Below are positions 45,037-54,408 of a DNA stretch of 64,000 bases, piece after piece. The notes beneath the pieces were generated by a model. The model was not told the DNA's origin. It worked only from the letters and a program-made list of their open reading frames with translations, and did not search any database. The stretch comes from an uncultured Clostridia bacterium (lineage in GTDB: Bacteria; Bacillota; Clostridia; Peptostreptococcales; Anaerovoracaceae), in NCBI GenBank assembly GCA_934278925.1, contig CAKQWJ010000001.1, forward strand, positions 124,001 to 188,000, in the 5' to 3' direction. The position numbers were made by a program, and so were the translations under genes. Position 1 is the first letter of the stretch. Every line of letters starts with the position of its first letter.

Positions 45037-46056
45037 CTACCGATTTCCGTACATCTTCTCGTAATATTCCATATAGTCGCCGGAAATGATATTCTTCCAC
45101 CAGCTCTCGTTGTTCAAATACCAGTCGATGGTCTGACGAATTCCGTCATCGAACTTGGTCTCCGGCAGCCATCCCAGTTCGCCGTGAATCTTGGACGGAT
45201 CGATGGCATAACGAAGATCGTGACCCTTCCGGTCCCCCACAAAGGTAATCAGGCTTTCCGGTTTCCCCAGCTGCTTCAGAATTGTTTTTACCACATCCAG
45301 ATTGGAGCGCTCGTTGTGGCCGCCGATGTTGTAGACCTCGCCCACCTTTCCGTTCTCCAGAATCATGTCGATGGCCCGGCAGTGATCTTCCACATAGAGC
45401 CAATCCCGCACGTTCTCACCGGTACCGTACACCGGCAGCGGCTTTTCAGCCAGCGCATTGGCAATCATCAGCGGAATCAGCTTCTCCGGGAACTGGTACG
45501 GCCCGTAGTTGTTGGAACATCTGGAAATCGTCACCGGAAGTCCATAGGTTCTGTGATACGCCATGGCCAGCAGATCCGCCGATGCTTTGGAAGCGGAATA
45601 CGGGCTGGAGGCCTGCAGCGGCAGGTCTTCCGTGAAGAACAAGTCCGGCCGGTCCAGCGGCAGGTCCCCGTAGACTTCATCGGTTCCCACCTGGTGGAAA
45701 CGCTGAATGCCGAACTCCCTGCACGCATCCATCAGCACCTGAGTGCCCAGAATGTTGGTGCGCAGGAAAACGCCCGGATCCTCAATGGAACGGTCCACGT
45801 GGGATTCCGCCGCAAAGTTCACCACCACGTCCGGATGATGCTCTTCGAACACCTTGCGGACCCCTTCCCGATCCGTAATATCACAGCGCACAAAAGTAAA
45901 ACGATCCTCCTCCATCACCGGCGCCAGGGTCTCCAGGTTTCCGGCATAGGTCAGGGAATCCAGCGCGATAATATCGTACTCCGGATGGGCCTTTCTCATA
46001 TGAAAAACAAAATTACTTCCGATAAATCCGGCCGCACCGGTCACTAGAATTTTCAT
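45037..46056 (-). CDS. rfbB: dTDP-glucose 4,6-dehydratase
   Basis: A 339-residue SDR enzyme turning dTDP-glucose into dTDP-4-keto-6-deoxyglucose. TGAAGFIGSNFVFHM (NAD-binding GxxGxxG), VVNFAAESHVDRSI, QVGTDEVYGDL (catalytic Thr-Asp-Glu) and YSASKASADLL (YxxxK) are all present. Spacing of 31 bp from rfbA. No rfbC or rfbD is nearby, so the keto sugar is probably taken by the aminotransferase at 48230. Confidence 0.96.
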   Translation of the reverse strand: MKILVTGAAGFIGSNFVFHMRKAHPEYDIIALDSLTYAGNLETLAPVMEEDRFTFVRCDITDREGVRKVFEEHHPDVVVNFAAESHVDRSIEDPGVFLRTNILGTQVLMDACREFGIQRFHQVGTDEVYGDLPLDRPDLFFTEDLPLQASSPYSASKASADLLAMAYHRTYGLPVTISRCSNNYGPYQFPEKLIPLMIANALAEKPLPVYGTGENVRDWLYVEDHCRAIDMILENGKVGEVYNIGGHNERSNLDVVKTILKQLGKPESLITFVGDRKGHDLRYAIDPSKIHGELGWLPETKFDDGIRQTIDWYLNNESWWKNIISGDYMEYYEKMYGNR

Positions 46057-46087
46057 CGTTCAATCTCCTTTTCTTCTTCAATCCCGA

Positions 46088-46948
46088 TTAGAGCAGGGAA
46101 AGGATGTACTGTCCATACTGGGTCATCTTCAAAGACTCACCCACCTCTCGAAGCTGGTCGTCGTCGATGAAGCCCTTTCTCCAGGCGATTTCCTCCAGGC
46201 AGGCGATGTAGAATCCCTGTCTGGCCTGAATGGTGGATACGTACTCCGATGCGTTCAGCATGCCTTCCGGCGTACCGGTATCCAGCCATGCCATGCCTCT
46301 GCCCATCAGCTCCACCTTCAGCGTGCCTCTCCGCAGGTATTCGTTGTTCACCGCCGTAATCTCAATCTCTCCGCGCGCCGACGGCTTCACGTTCTTGGCA
46401 ATTTCGATGACATCGTTATCGTAGAAATACAGTCCCGGCACCGCGAAATTGGACTTCGGCTGTTTCGGCTTTTCCTCGATGGAAACCACGTTCTTTTCCG
46501 AATCGAATTCCACCACGCCGAACGCCGTCGGATCCTTTACCGGATATCCGAACACCGTCGCTCCCGTCTCATGGGAAATGGCTCTCTTGAGGATTCCGCT
46601 CAGGTCCTGACCGTAGAAGATGTTATCGCCCAGCACCAGGCATACGTTATCGTCGCCGATAAATTCTTCGCCCAGAATAAATGCATCCGCCAGTCCTCTC
46701 GGCTGATCCTGTACCTTGTATTCGAAATGGACGCCCAGACTGCTTCCGTCGCCCAGCAGCTCTTCATAACCGTCGATGGCCTCCGGCGAAGAAATAATCA
46801 AAATATCCCGGATGCCCGCCAGAAGCAGCACCGAAATCGGATAGTACACCAGCGGCTTATCGTAAATCGGCAGCAGCTGCTTCGATACCGCCTTTGTCAT
46901 CGGATAGAGTCTCGTTCCCTTTCCCCCGGCTAAAACAATTCCCTTCAT
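46088..46948 (-). CDS. rfbA: Glucose-1-phosphate thymidylyltransferase
   Basis: A 286-residue enzyme making dTDP-glucose from dTTP and glucose 1-phosphate. GIVLAGGKGTRLYPMTKAVSKQLLPIYDKP, read as GGKGTRLYP and KQLLPIYDKP, plus LVLGDNIFYGQ and EKPKQPKSNFAVPGLYFYD are definitive for RmlA. The ATG overlaps the flippase stop by 4 bp (ATGA). Confidence 0.96.
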   Translation of the reverse strand: MKGIVLAGGKGTRLYPMTKAVSKQLLPIYDKPLVYYPISVLLLAGIRDILIISSPEAIDGYEELLGDGSSLGVHFEYKVQDQPRGLADAFILGEEFIGDDNVCLVLGDNIFYGQDLSGILKRAISHETGATVFGYPVKDPTAFGVVEFDSEKNVVSIEEKPKQPKSNFAVPGLYFYDNDVIEIAKNVKPSARGEIEITAVNNEYLRRGTLKVELMGRGMAWLDTGTPEGMLNASEYVSTIQARQGFYIACLEEIAWRKGFIDDDQLREVGESLKMTQYGQYILSLL

Positions 46949-48222
46949 ACAATTCTCCTACTTTCTTTTCTGATTCTAATGAACAGAATCACTCCTAATA
47001 TAATGGTTAATATCGTCATAATTGTGGTGTACAGCACCGTCGCACCCAGCATGCCGTAGTTTCGCACAAATACTCCCGACAGGGTAAAAGCAGCCAGCGC
47101 CGCGACCCCGTAGCTGTAGATCAGCGTCCGGTGCATCCGCACAATGGTGATGACCGTATTGAAGAATACGGAGTAGGCCAGCATTCCGCCGCCCAACATC
47201 ACGATGATCAGCTCCTTCCGGTGTCCGGCCAGGTTCATTCCGAAGATCCAGCTCAGCACCGGTATTCCGATGGTGACCGCCACCGCCAGACCCAGCACCG
47301 TGAGTCCCAGCACCAGAACCATCTGTTTCCGGATGGCTTTCTTGAACCGTACGATTTCCCCTCTCGCCCAGATTTCCGCATAGGACGTGAGAATCGGGTT
47401 AAAGATGAAATGCACCACCAGCTGTACCACGAAAGCCGGCATAAAGATAATGTTATACATGGCCTGGATTTCTTCCGTGAGATAGGCATCGATGGCGTAC
47501 TTCGGTGCGTTGCTCAGATACATGTTCAGGAACAGGCTGAGAAACAGCGGAAATCCTTCCACCATCATCATCCACATCCGCCGCATGTTAAACTCCGGAC
47601 GCAGGGCACAGAAATCCGTCGCCACATTCATGGAGGTGAAACCGGCCACCACGACGGATACGATCACGCACATCAGAATGGCGCTCACCAGATTCCGAGT
47701 CACCAAATACGTTGCGGAGAAGGATACCATCTCCATCAGATACCGGAAAGAGGATGACTTCGTCGCCACATCCAGTCTTCCCATCTGCTGCATCCGTCCG
47801 TGGACCACATCCGTAAAGGCCTGAACGCACTTCAGCGCATTTACCAGAAGAATGACGACGAACTTCTGAGAGTCATACCCCAGACATACGGTGCCATACA
47901 GGCAATATCCCAGCGCCGCCAGCATCATCACCACACAAGTGATAATCCGAATTCCGTAGTACTCTGCGAAGGAATACTTTTCTCGGATGTCCGAGGACTG
48001 GAACTTTCGGAATCCGTACTGTCCCACATACAGCATCAGGGCCGCCACCGCATAGGCGATGCTGAACACGCCCGCATCGTAGACGCCCTGGCTCCGGGTC
48101 AGCACCAAAGTCATTACCGGGGATTCCCCGGCACTGAGCATGGCGTTAATCATATTCCACAGGTAACTGCTCCGCTCGATATTGTCGGCTTTCTCCAGAC
48201 GATTTCGAATTTTTTTCAGCAT
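46945..48222 (-). CDS. Polysaccharide flippase (MOP/Wzx superfamily)
   Basis: A 425-residue protein with about 12 membrane helices. The opening RSSYLWNMINAMLSAGESPVMTLVLTRSQG (parts: WNMINAML, GVYDAGVFSIAYAVAAL) is typical of clostridial Wzx-like lipid-linked sugar exporters. It sits between the sugar aminotransferase and rfbA with an overlap, so it is part of the same pathway, presumably flipping the undecaprenyl-linked sugar made by the GT2 enzyme. Confidence 0.82.
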   Translation of the reverse strand: MLKKIRNRLEKADNIERSSYLWNMINAMLSAGESPVMTLVLTRSQGVYDAGVFSIAYAVAALMLYVGQYGFRKFQSSDIREKYSFAEYYGIRIITCVVMMLAALGYCLYGTVCLGYDSQKFVVILLVNALKCVQAFTDVVHGRMQQMGRLDVATKSSSFRYLMEMVSFSATYLVTRNLVSAILMCVIVSVVVAGFTSMNVATDFCALRPEFNMRRMWMMMVEGFPLFLSLFLNMYLSNAPKYAIDAYLTEEIQAMYNIIFMPAFVVQLVVHFIFNPILTSYAEIWARGEIVRFKKAIRKQMVLVLGLTVLGLAVAVTIGIPVLSWIFGMNLAGHRKELIIVMLGGGMLAYSVFFNTVITIVRMHRTLIYSYGVAALAAFTLSGVFVRNYGMLGATVLYTTIMTILTIILGVILFIRIRKESRRIV

Positions 48223-48229
48223 ATGTCAC

Positions 48230-49360
48230 CTATTTGTGGTAAAAACCGTGAACCGCGTCGATGACTTTCTGCCGGTCGCTTTCCGACAGATTGTAGTACA
48301 TCGGCAATCTCAGCAGGCGTTCACTTTCTTTTGTGGTATATCGATCCTCTCCGTGGAAGCGTCCGAACCGCAGGCCCGCCGGTGCGGAGTGAAGCGGCAC
48401 GTAATGGAATACCGCTGCGATGTCCCGCTCCTTGAGATAGGAAATCAGGGCTTTCCGCTCTTCCATATCCTTTGTCTTGATGTAGAACATGTGGGCGTTG
48501 TGGGCGCATTCTTCCGGAATGTACGGAAGCTCGATGACACCCGCCTGTGCCAGATCCTGCAGGCCTTCGTTATAGTGTTCCCAGCTCCGGAGGCGGTTCT
48601 CGTTAATCTCATCTGCCATCTCCAGCTGTGCCATCAGGTACGCTGCGTTGATATCGCTTGGCAGGAAGGAAGACCCGATGTTCACCCAAGTATATTTGTC
48701 CACCTGACCCCGGAAGAACCGGCTCCGGTCCGTTCCCTTCTCCCGGATGATTTCCGCATCTTCAATCTGCTCCGGTCGGTTGATCAGAATGGCACCGCCT
48801 TCCCCCATGCTGTAGTTCTTTGTCTCGTGGAAGCTGAAGCAGCCGTAATCGCCGATGCTGCCCAGCGCCCGGCCCTTGTAGAACGCGTTCACGCCCTGAG
48901 CCGCATCCTCCACAACCACCAGGTTATGTCTCTTTGCGATATCCATGATGGTGTCCATCTCGCAGCCCACGCCGGCATAGTGCACCGGGACGATGGCTTT
49001 GGTTTTGTCCGTGATGGCATCTTCAATCAGCTTCTCATCGATGTTCATGGTATCCGGACGGATATCCACGAAAACCAACTTTGCCCCCCGCAGCGCAAAC
49101 GCATTTGCAGTGGACACAAAGGTGTAGGAAGGAAGAATCACTTCATCCCCCGGCTGAATATCGCTGAGCAGCGCCGCCATCTCCAAAGCCTGCGTGCCGG
49201 AGGTGGTCAGAAGGGCCTTTGCCGTTCCGGTATGCTCCTCAATCCAGGCGTTGCAGCGCTTGGTAAATTCCCCATCTCCGCAGATTTTATGGCTGTCGAT
49301 GGCCTCCTTCATGTATTCGGTTTCTTTTCCCACATACGGTGGAACATTGAATCGTATCAT
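48230..49360 (-). CDS. rffA: dTDP-4-amino-4,6-dideoxygalactose transaminase
   Basis: A 376-residue PLP enzyme of the DegT/DnrJ/EryC1 family. TTSGTQALEMAALL, VILPSYTFVSTANAFALRGA, VVEDAAQGVNAFYKG and FSFHETKNYSMGEGGA (with the PLP Lys of ETKNYS) match WecE/RffA, which aminates dTDP-4-keto-6-deoxyglucose to dTDP-Fuc4N. The presence of rfbA and rfbB and the lack of rhamnose genes supports this product. Exact sugar (galacto or gluco, 3- or 4-amino) is inferred from family resemblance. Confidence 0.85.
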   Translation of the reverse strand: MIRFNVPPYVGKETEYMKEAIDSHKICGDGEFTKRCNAWIEEHTGTAKALLTTSGTQALEMAALLSDIQPGDEVILPSYTFVSTANAFALRGAKLVFVDIRPDTMNIDEKLIEDAITDKTKAIVPVHYAGVGCEMDTIMDIAKRHNLVVVEDAAQGVNAFYKGRALGSIGDYGCFSFHETKNYSMGEGGAILINRPEQIEDAEIIREKGTDRSRFFRGQVDKYTWVNIGSSFLPSDINAAYLMAQLEMADEINENRLRSWEHYNEGLQDLAQAGVIELPYIPEECAHNAHMFYIKTKDMEERKALISYLKERDIAAVFHYVPLHSAPAGLRFGRFHGEDRYTTKESERLLRLPMYYNLSESDRQKVIDAVHGFYHK

Positions 49361-49438
49361 AGTTACTCCCTTTCATATTCTAGATCCCATAAAAAAAATA
49401 CAAACTTCTTTCAGACTGTCCCGAACGGGCCCAGAAGG

Positions 49439-50407
49439 TTATTGCTTCCCCAGGTCTTCGAAATTCACGGACGAGTCCGAATCCTTAGTATAAATTTCTC
49501 TCACCACGAACTGCGGATTGTTGCCCATTCCCAGGAACATTCGTCCGATGTATTCCCCAATCAGTCCCAAAGAAAACAGAATCAATCCGGAGAAGAAGAA
49601 GATGGCTGCCATCAGGGATGCCCAGCCCATCATCATGGCCGGATTCATGATTTTCCGCACAATCACCACGATAGCGCCGATTAATCCAAGCAGGGAAAAG
49701 ATCATTCCCAGGCAGGTGGCCATGCGCAGGGGCACGACAGAGTATCCTACAATGTTGGACCAGAGCTTAATCAGCTTCTTAAAAGTATATCCGGACTGTC
49801 CGTAGGCTCGGTCGAAATGCTCCACCGGAATGCAGGAGATGTTGCGGGTGGTGCGGAGCACCAGTCCCTGCAGGTGGGTGTACGGCTCTTTGTACTGGAT
49901 GATGTAATCCCGAACGAATTTTCTCATCACAAAGAAGCTGGATGTCTTCATTCCCTTCGGTTTCCCGATCAGGATTCGAACCGATTCGAAGTGAACCCAG
50001 CTTCCGAAGTTCCGGAAACGACTGTGTTTCTTTTCCGGATAGTATCCATAGACCACATCGTAGCCTTTTTCAATTTCCTCAAAGAGTTTCGGCAATTGGG
50101 ACGGACGGGTCTGCAGATCGTCGTCCATGGAGATGATGTAATCCCCTTTGGCGTAATTCATTCCCGCAATGGATGCGTTGTGCTGACCGGAATTCTTCGC
50201 CAGCTCGATGGCCTTTACGCAGGAATATTCATTGGCCAATGCCTTCAGCTCCTGAAGGGTTGCCCCTTCGTCCGGTGAATGATCGTCCACCAGAATGAAT
50301 TCGTAGGGTTTCCGATCGATTCGTTCCATTTCCTGTATGGTGCTCTCCACCACTTCTCGGATGGTGTGAGACGAGCAATAACAGGGAATGACAAATGAAT
50401 AAGACAT
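49439..50407 (-). CDS. GT2 polyprenyl-phosphate glycosyltransferase
   Basis: A 322-residue GT-A enzyme. YSFVIPCYCSSHTIREVV, FILVDDHSPDEGATL and DYIISMDDDLQTRPSQLP (DDD metal site) are the catalytic motifs, and two C-terminal membrane helices (LGLIGAIVVIVRKI, FFSGLILFSLGLIGEYIGRM) are as in GtrB/CsbB/DPM1-type enzymes that load a single sugar on undecaprenyl phosphate. It is first in the operon that ends in yfhO. Confidence 0.9.
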   Translation of the reverse strand: MSYSFVIPCYCSSHTIREVVESTIQEMERIDRKPYEFILVDDHSPDEGATLQELKALANEYSCVKAIELAKNSGQHNASIAGMNYAKGDYIISMDDDLQTRPSQLPKLFEEIEKGYDVVYGYYPEKKHSRFRNFGSWVHFESVRILIGKPKGMKTSSFFVMRKFVRDYIIQYKEPYTHLQGLVLRTTRNISCIPVEHFDRAYGQSGYTFKKLIKLWSNIVGYSVVPLRMATCLGMIFSLLGLIGAIVVIVRKIMNPAMMMGWASLMAAIFFFSGLILFSLGLIGEYIGRMFLGMGNNPQFVVREIYTKDSDSSVNFEDLGKQ

Positions 50408-50484
50408 ACATGTTCCTCTTTTCGTTGTTAATACTTACATATTCTAATATTTTTATGCGGCAGAATCAAGTGATTACACCCGAA

Positions 50485-50520
50485 AGGAGGAATCCGGCGC
50501 GTTCGCATCGGATTCCTCCT
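50485..50520 (-). terminator. Hairpin after the NlpC-like gene, probable terminator
   Basis: AGGAGGAATCCG (50485-50496) and CGGATTCCTCCT (50509-50520) form a perfect 12-bp stem. On the minus strand a short TTTC follows, a weak U-tract. It separates the gene at 50565 from the GT2 operon. Confidence 0.6.
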
Positions 50521-50564
50521 CGTATCAGCAATTCAATATTTTCTTCACCGTACATGCGGCTGTT

Positions 50565-51302
50565 CTAGTTCTTCGGAATCTTATCATAGTTAATCCGAAT
50601 CAGCACGGTGATGTTCTTGTTGGCATACTTCTTTGTTCTCGGTCCCAGGTTCTTGCTGCTCACATCCGAACCGCCGGCGGTGTACCACAGCATGTTTCCG
50701 TTGGAATCCTTTCCGGCGTAGACACAGGTGTGCGTCTTCCATCCGACGATATCCCCCGGCTCCAGTCCGGCACTTCCCGGATGGCCCAAGTTGTACTTCA
50801 CGGTGAAATACTCCGAATTCTTGATGTAGGAAGCACCCTTTCCGTGAAGGGTATCGGAAATGTAGAACGTGGTTCCGTGAGGCAGAAGGTCCATTCGCTG
50901 AAGGCCCCATGAAATATACGCCGCACAATTCACGTGATGATTTCCGTTTACCGCAGATTCATATGAAGATGCCGGATGATACCAGCTATAGGTAATCCCG
51001 TGGGCGAAAATCTGACCTTCCAAAGTCTCCAGGGTATCCAGCCATTTCTCGGTTCCCTGAGTCTTGGTCCGTTCCGCTTTTCCGGATTTGATAACCGCCT
51101 TGCTCTCATCCTCCACAGTCAGCTTTGCTTCCATGGCCGCCACATTCAAGGACGTGGAAATCTCCGCTGCCGCATCATAATCCTCCGTCTTGCGATCCGC
51201 ATTGACCGGCTTAATCAGTGCTCCGACCAATACCAAATCCAACACCAGTATGATACCAATGAAGCCTATTAACTTATGTTTCGTTTTCAGAATTCGCTTC
51301 AT
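50565..51302 (-). CDS. Secreted NlpC/P60-like peptidoglycan hydrolase
   Basis: A 245-residue protein with an N-terminal signal anchor (KLIGFIGIILVLDLVLVGALI). The C-terminal catalytic domain has HHVNCAAYISWGLQRMDLLP with the candidate Cys, EPGDIVGWKTHTCVYAGKD with the candidate His, and LWYTAGGSD. It aligns over about 130 residues with the prophage lysin at 2162-2869 (shared NCAAYIS, GLQR, WY(T/S)AGGSD, HGKGA). It is upstream of the decoration operon and may remodel the wall. Substrate bond unknown. Confidence 0.78.
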   Translation of the reverse strand: MKRILKTKHKLIGFIGIILVLDLVLVGALIKPVNADRKTEDYDAAAEISTSLNVAAMEAKLTVEDESKAVIKSGKAERTKTQGTEKWLDTLETLEGQIFAHGITYSWYHPASSYESAVNGNHHVNCAAYISWGLQRMDLLPHGTTFYISDTLHGKGASYIKNSEYFTVKYNLGHPGSAGLEPGDIVGWKTHTCVYAGKDSNGNMLWYTAGGSDVSSKNLGPRTKKYANKNITVLIRINYDKIPKN

Positions 51303-51452
51303 GAATCCTCCCCGGTATTCGTTATCTTCTGCGTTTAAATATATCGCTTAAGTATACCACATTTGGAACAATTTGTGTATCGGAGAATCGTGTCGAATTC
51401 TTGTTTTTTTGTTTTTTGACCGTTGCCTATTTGGTCTTCATCTTCTTTATTA

Positions 51453-52427
51453 CTATTTTCTATACAATTTCTTGGCGAAATTGTACAGTCCATTCTGCCA
51501 CACGGAGGTTTCGTGTCCGCCCGCCGTGTCGTAGAAATCGTGGGAAATGTTCTGCGCCTTCATATATCGGTCCAGTTCATAGGAAACATTTCCGCAGACC
51601 TTGTCGGAACGCCCCACCATCACCATCAGCACATCGAAGGGGCGATGCTTGTCCTTCGGCAGATTTAAATCGCGAAGTGGTGCTTTGAGTCCGGTGCCGT
51701 TCGCCGCTTCCACGGAAACAGAAGGGGAAAAGCTGCCTATCGAACCGAACTGCTTCGGATATTTGTACGCCAACGCCAGCGCATTTCGTCCCCCCAGAGA
51801 ATTGCCGGCCACCGCCGCATTCTTCCGACCTTTTTTTACCGAAAAATGACGTTCGATATAGGGCTTCAGATATTTCACCACCTCTTCCGGCGTGGCGTCA
51901 AAAGGTCCCAGGCTTTCCATGAATGTCAGACCCTCCACGCTTTCCGCCGCATTCACGTTGCTGTTGGGGCACACCACAATCATTTCCGGAACATCCTCGA
52001 AGTAATACAGGTTCTGCAGGATGATATTCGCTTTTTTGTTCGTCCAGGTCCGGTGGCTTCCGCCCCAGCCATGGAGCAGGTACAGCACCGGATAAGTTTT
52101 CGCCGCATCATAGTCCGCCGGGAGGAATACCGTCGCATGCCTGCGGGTGTGGGTGATTCCGGAATCATACTGAATCAGCTTCGGTTTCGGATACGAATAG
52201 CCGGGCTGTTTGCGGATAAAATAAGGATTCGGTGTCTCCTCCACGATTCCGTCCCGGTCCGCTTTTTCGTGAAGCGCCTCCACTTCCGCAGCCACCGCCT
52301 TCTTCGTCTCTTCCCTCTGAATCCTCTTCGTCACAACGCCGGACTTCAGGAGGACCGCAATCCCGGTTATCAAAAGAATCAGCAGGAGCACGGCCCGGCG
52401 CCTGCGCTTTTTCGTTGTTCCTCTCAT
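51453..52427 (-). CDS. Membrane-anchored alpha/beta-hydrolase esterase (esterase D-like)
   Basis: A 324-residue protein with a basic start and single signal anchor (RAVLLLILLITGIAVLL). The hydrolase core has VLYLLHGWGGSHRTW (oxyanion), VAGNSLGGRNALALAYKYP with the GNSLGG nucleophile elbow, and GGHETSVWQNGL with the catalytic His. It resembles extracellular esterases and feruloyl-esterase-like proteins. ATG 52427 is chosen because GGGAGGGGAACG is directly upstream. The substrate is unknown; surface polymer or dietary esters are possible. Confidence 0.82.
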   Translation of the reverse strand: MRGTTKKRRRRAVLLLILLITGIAVLLKSGVVTKRIQREETKKAVAAEVEALHEKADRDGIVEETPNPYFIRKQPGYSYPKPKLIQYDSGITHTRRHATVFLPADYDAAKTYPVLYLLHGWGGSHRTWTNKKANIILQNLYYFEDVPEMIVVCPNSNVNAAESVEGLTFMESLGPFDATPEEVVKYLKPYIERHFSVKKGRKNAAVAGNSLGGRNALALAYKYPKQFGSIGSFSPSVSVEAANGTGLKAPLRDLNLPKDKHRPFDVLMVMVGRSDKVCGNVSYELDRYMKAQNISHDFYDTAGGHETSVWQNGLYNFAKKLYRK

Positions 52428-52615
52428 CGTTCCCCTCCCATACAATTCCAATCCGGAAGCACGTCACTTCCGGGAAGCAAACTCCATATAAAAAACATAT
52501 ACCCAACACCCCGGAGGTATCAAAAATCTAGTTTATACTATATACTATTATATACGTGAAATTTTTCAATAGAGTTTCGTTCACACGAAAAAAGAAAAGT
52601 ATAAGGAGAAAAAAT

Positions 52616-53371
52616 ATGACTCAGAACAACATGCCGCCGGCAGGCACAACCCCTGCCCAGCGACCGGTCTTGGAAAGGTTTAAGAAGCTGTCCAACGCGC
52701 AACTGAAATACATCGCATTTATTTCCATGTTCATCGATCATTTCAACAAGAGCATGATTTATCCGAATCTGGATGGCGGAAAGTTGCTGTACCTCAGCAA
52801 CTTCTTCGACATCCTGGGGCGCATTGCCTTCCCGCTGTTTGCTTTTATGCTGGTGGAAGGATTCTACCGCACCCACAGCCGCTGGCACTACCTGGGGAAC
52901 CTCCTGCTGTTCGGCGTCATTTCCGAAGTTCCGTTCGACCTCTTCACCACAAAGGAGCTCGTGAACTGGCGCTGGAACAACGTGATGTTCACCCTGGCCT
53001 TCATGCTGGTGACCATCTGGATTGTGGATGTCATCCGCGAGAAAATCGGCGACGAGAAGAAATGGCTGTGGTTCCTCATTTCCATTCCGGTAGTTGCCAT
53101 CATGTGCCTCCTGGCCATGTTCTGCAGCCTGGACTACGATTACAACGGCATCCTGATGGCCTACTTCTTCTATCTGTTCCGGAACCATCCGTTCCCGCGA
53201 ATCCTCTTCGGATACCTCTCCGTGGTGAAAGAACCTTGGGCGCTGCTGGGTCTCGGCCTCACCCTGACCTACAACGGCGAACGGGGAAAGCAGTCCAAAT
53301 TGCTGAACTACTTGTTCTATCCGGTGCACCTGCTCATTCTGGGATTGCTGCGGTTCTACTTTAACATCTAG
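52616..53371 (+). CDS. TraX family membrane protein
   Basis: A 251-residue protein with about seven or eight membrane helices. LSNAQLKYIAFISMFIDHFNK, DILGRIAFPLFAFMLVEGFYRT and NLLLFGVISEVPFD are the signature of the TraX superfamily (named for a conjugative pilin acetylase, but widespread in non-plasmid Firmicutes where its function is open). AAGGAGAAAAAAT precedes ATG 52616. It is convergent with the gene at 53368 and shares a TCTAGA at the two stops. Confidence 0.85.
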   Translation: MTQNNMPPAGTTPAQRPVLERFKKLSNAQLKYIAFISMFIDHFNKSMIYPNLDGGKLLYLSNFFDILGRIAFPLFAFMLVEGFYRTHSRWHYLGNLLLFGVISEVPFDLFTTKELVNWRWNNVMFTLAFMLVTIWIVDVIREKIGDEKKWLWFLISIPVVAIMCLLAMFCSLDYDYNGILMAYFFYLFRNHPFPRILFGYLSVVKEPWALLGLGLTLTYNGERGKQSKLLNYLFYPVHLLILGLLRFYFNI

Positions 53372-54381
53372 ATTCTCACTGCTTTCGCGCCTTCGTCATA
53401 TTTCTTGAACACGATGCTTCCGACAAATCCGGCGATTCCGCCGCCGACTGCCGCGATGGCCAGTGCTATTGCCACCTTCCCCGGTGCATTGAAGGCGAAA
53501 GGTGCCAGCATTCCCGGAATCGGGGAAGCGGTGCCCGGCGCATTGTTCACAATGCCCAGCATCGCCGCACCCACTCCGGCAATTCCGCCGCCGAAGAAAT
53601 TGGAACCGTAAATCGGAATCGGATGCGTGGTGACGATATCCGCCTGGGTCAGCGGCTCCAGCATAACCGCAATCACGTTTCCGTTGTTTCCGAAGTGAAG
53701 TCTTTTGAAAATCATTCCGTTGGTAAAGGAGCCGCCGAAACAAGCGATTGCGGCAATTCCCATCGGAAGCCCCGTCAGTCCCAGCATGGCGGTAAGGGCC
53801 ATGGAACTCAGCGGGGATGTACAAATCATCTTGATAATTCCGCCCAGAAGGAACCCCATGATGATTGGGGATGTGAGGGTCGCTTCCGTAATTGTTTTTC
53901 CGATAATCGAGAGCACCATCGTCACACCCGGATTGACGAATGCGGCAATGGCTCTTGCCACCGATGCAACGACCAGAGCGCCCACAATGACGTCCAACCC
54001 TTCCGGGAGTTTTTTCTCGATGGCCGGTCCGATCAGGCCCACCACGTAGCCGGCAATGAAACCCGGGAGAATTCCGTATCCTCCCACCGCAACTCCGGCA
54101 CACATAGACAGTACCGGACTGGCACCCATGCCCATGGGTACCAGGGCCGCCGCCGCTACGCCGCCCATTCCGCCGGCGATGGAACCCACATCCTTAAAGA
54201 ACGAAATGCCGAAAAGATCTCCGGCAATGTAACTCATAATCGCTTCCACCAGAAAGGTTGCCACTGCCGCATTTGCCATGCCGGACATCGCGGCCTGCCC
54301 CTTGGGCATCTTCAAACTGAACAGGGAAAAAGCAGCCAGTGTAATCAAAAGCAGTGCAATTCCAGAAATAATCGTAACCAT
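53368..54381 (-). CDS. PTS EIIC-like membrane protein (PfoR family)
   Basis: A 337-residue hydrophobic protein with about nine or ten helices. GMGGVAAAALVPMGMGASPVLS, LTGLPMGIAAIACFGGSFTNG and HPIPIYGSNFFGGGIAGVGAA match the PTS_EIIC_2 / PfoR family. No partner EIIA or EIIB is adjacent, as is usual for PfoR-type proteins. In Clostridium perfringens pfoR was linked to toxin regulation; the role here is unknown, possibly transport. Its 3' end overlaps the traX stop by 4 bp. Confidence 0.82.
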   Translation of the reverse strand: MVTIISGIALLLITLAAFSLFSLKMPKGQAAMSGMANAAVATFLVEAIMSYIAGDLFGISFFKDVGSIAGGMGGVAAAALVPMGMGASPVLSMCAGVAVGGYGILPGFIAGYVVGLIGPAIEKKLPEGLDVIVGALVVASVARAIAAFVNPGVTMVLSIIGKTITEATLTSPIIMGFLLGGIIKMICTSPLSSMALTAMLGLTGLPMGIAAIACFGGSFTNGMIFKRLHFGNNGNVIAVMLEPLTQADIVTTHPIPIYGSNFFGGGIAGVGAAMLGIVNNAPGTASPIPGMLAPFAFNAPGKVAIALAIAAVGGGIAGFVGSIVFKKYDEGAKAVRI

Positions 54382-54408
54382 TCATATCCTCCAAAAACCT
54401 TACCAACT

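Noticed and set aside
45037..49360. dTDP-rhamnose pathway
   Set aside because: rfbA and rfbB are present but rfbC and rfbD are not; a DegT-type aminotransferase takes their place.
52538..53329. 263-codon minus-strand frame opposite the traX gene
   Set aside because: Composition is His/Gln/Glu-rich antisense; the plus strand encodes a clear TraX protein with a good ribosome binding site.
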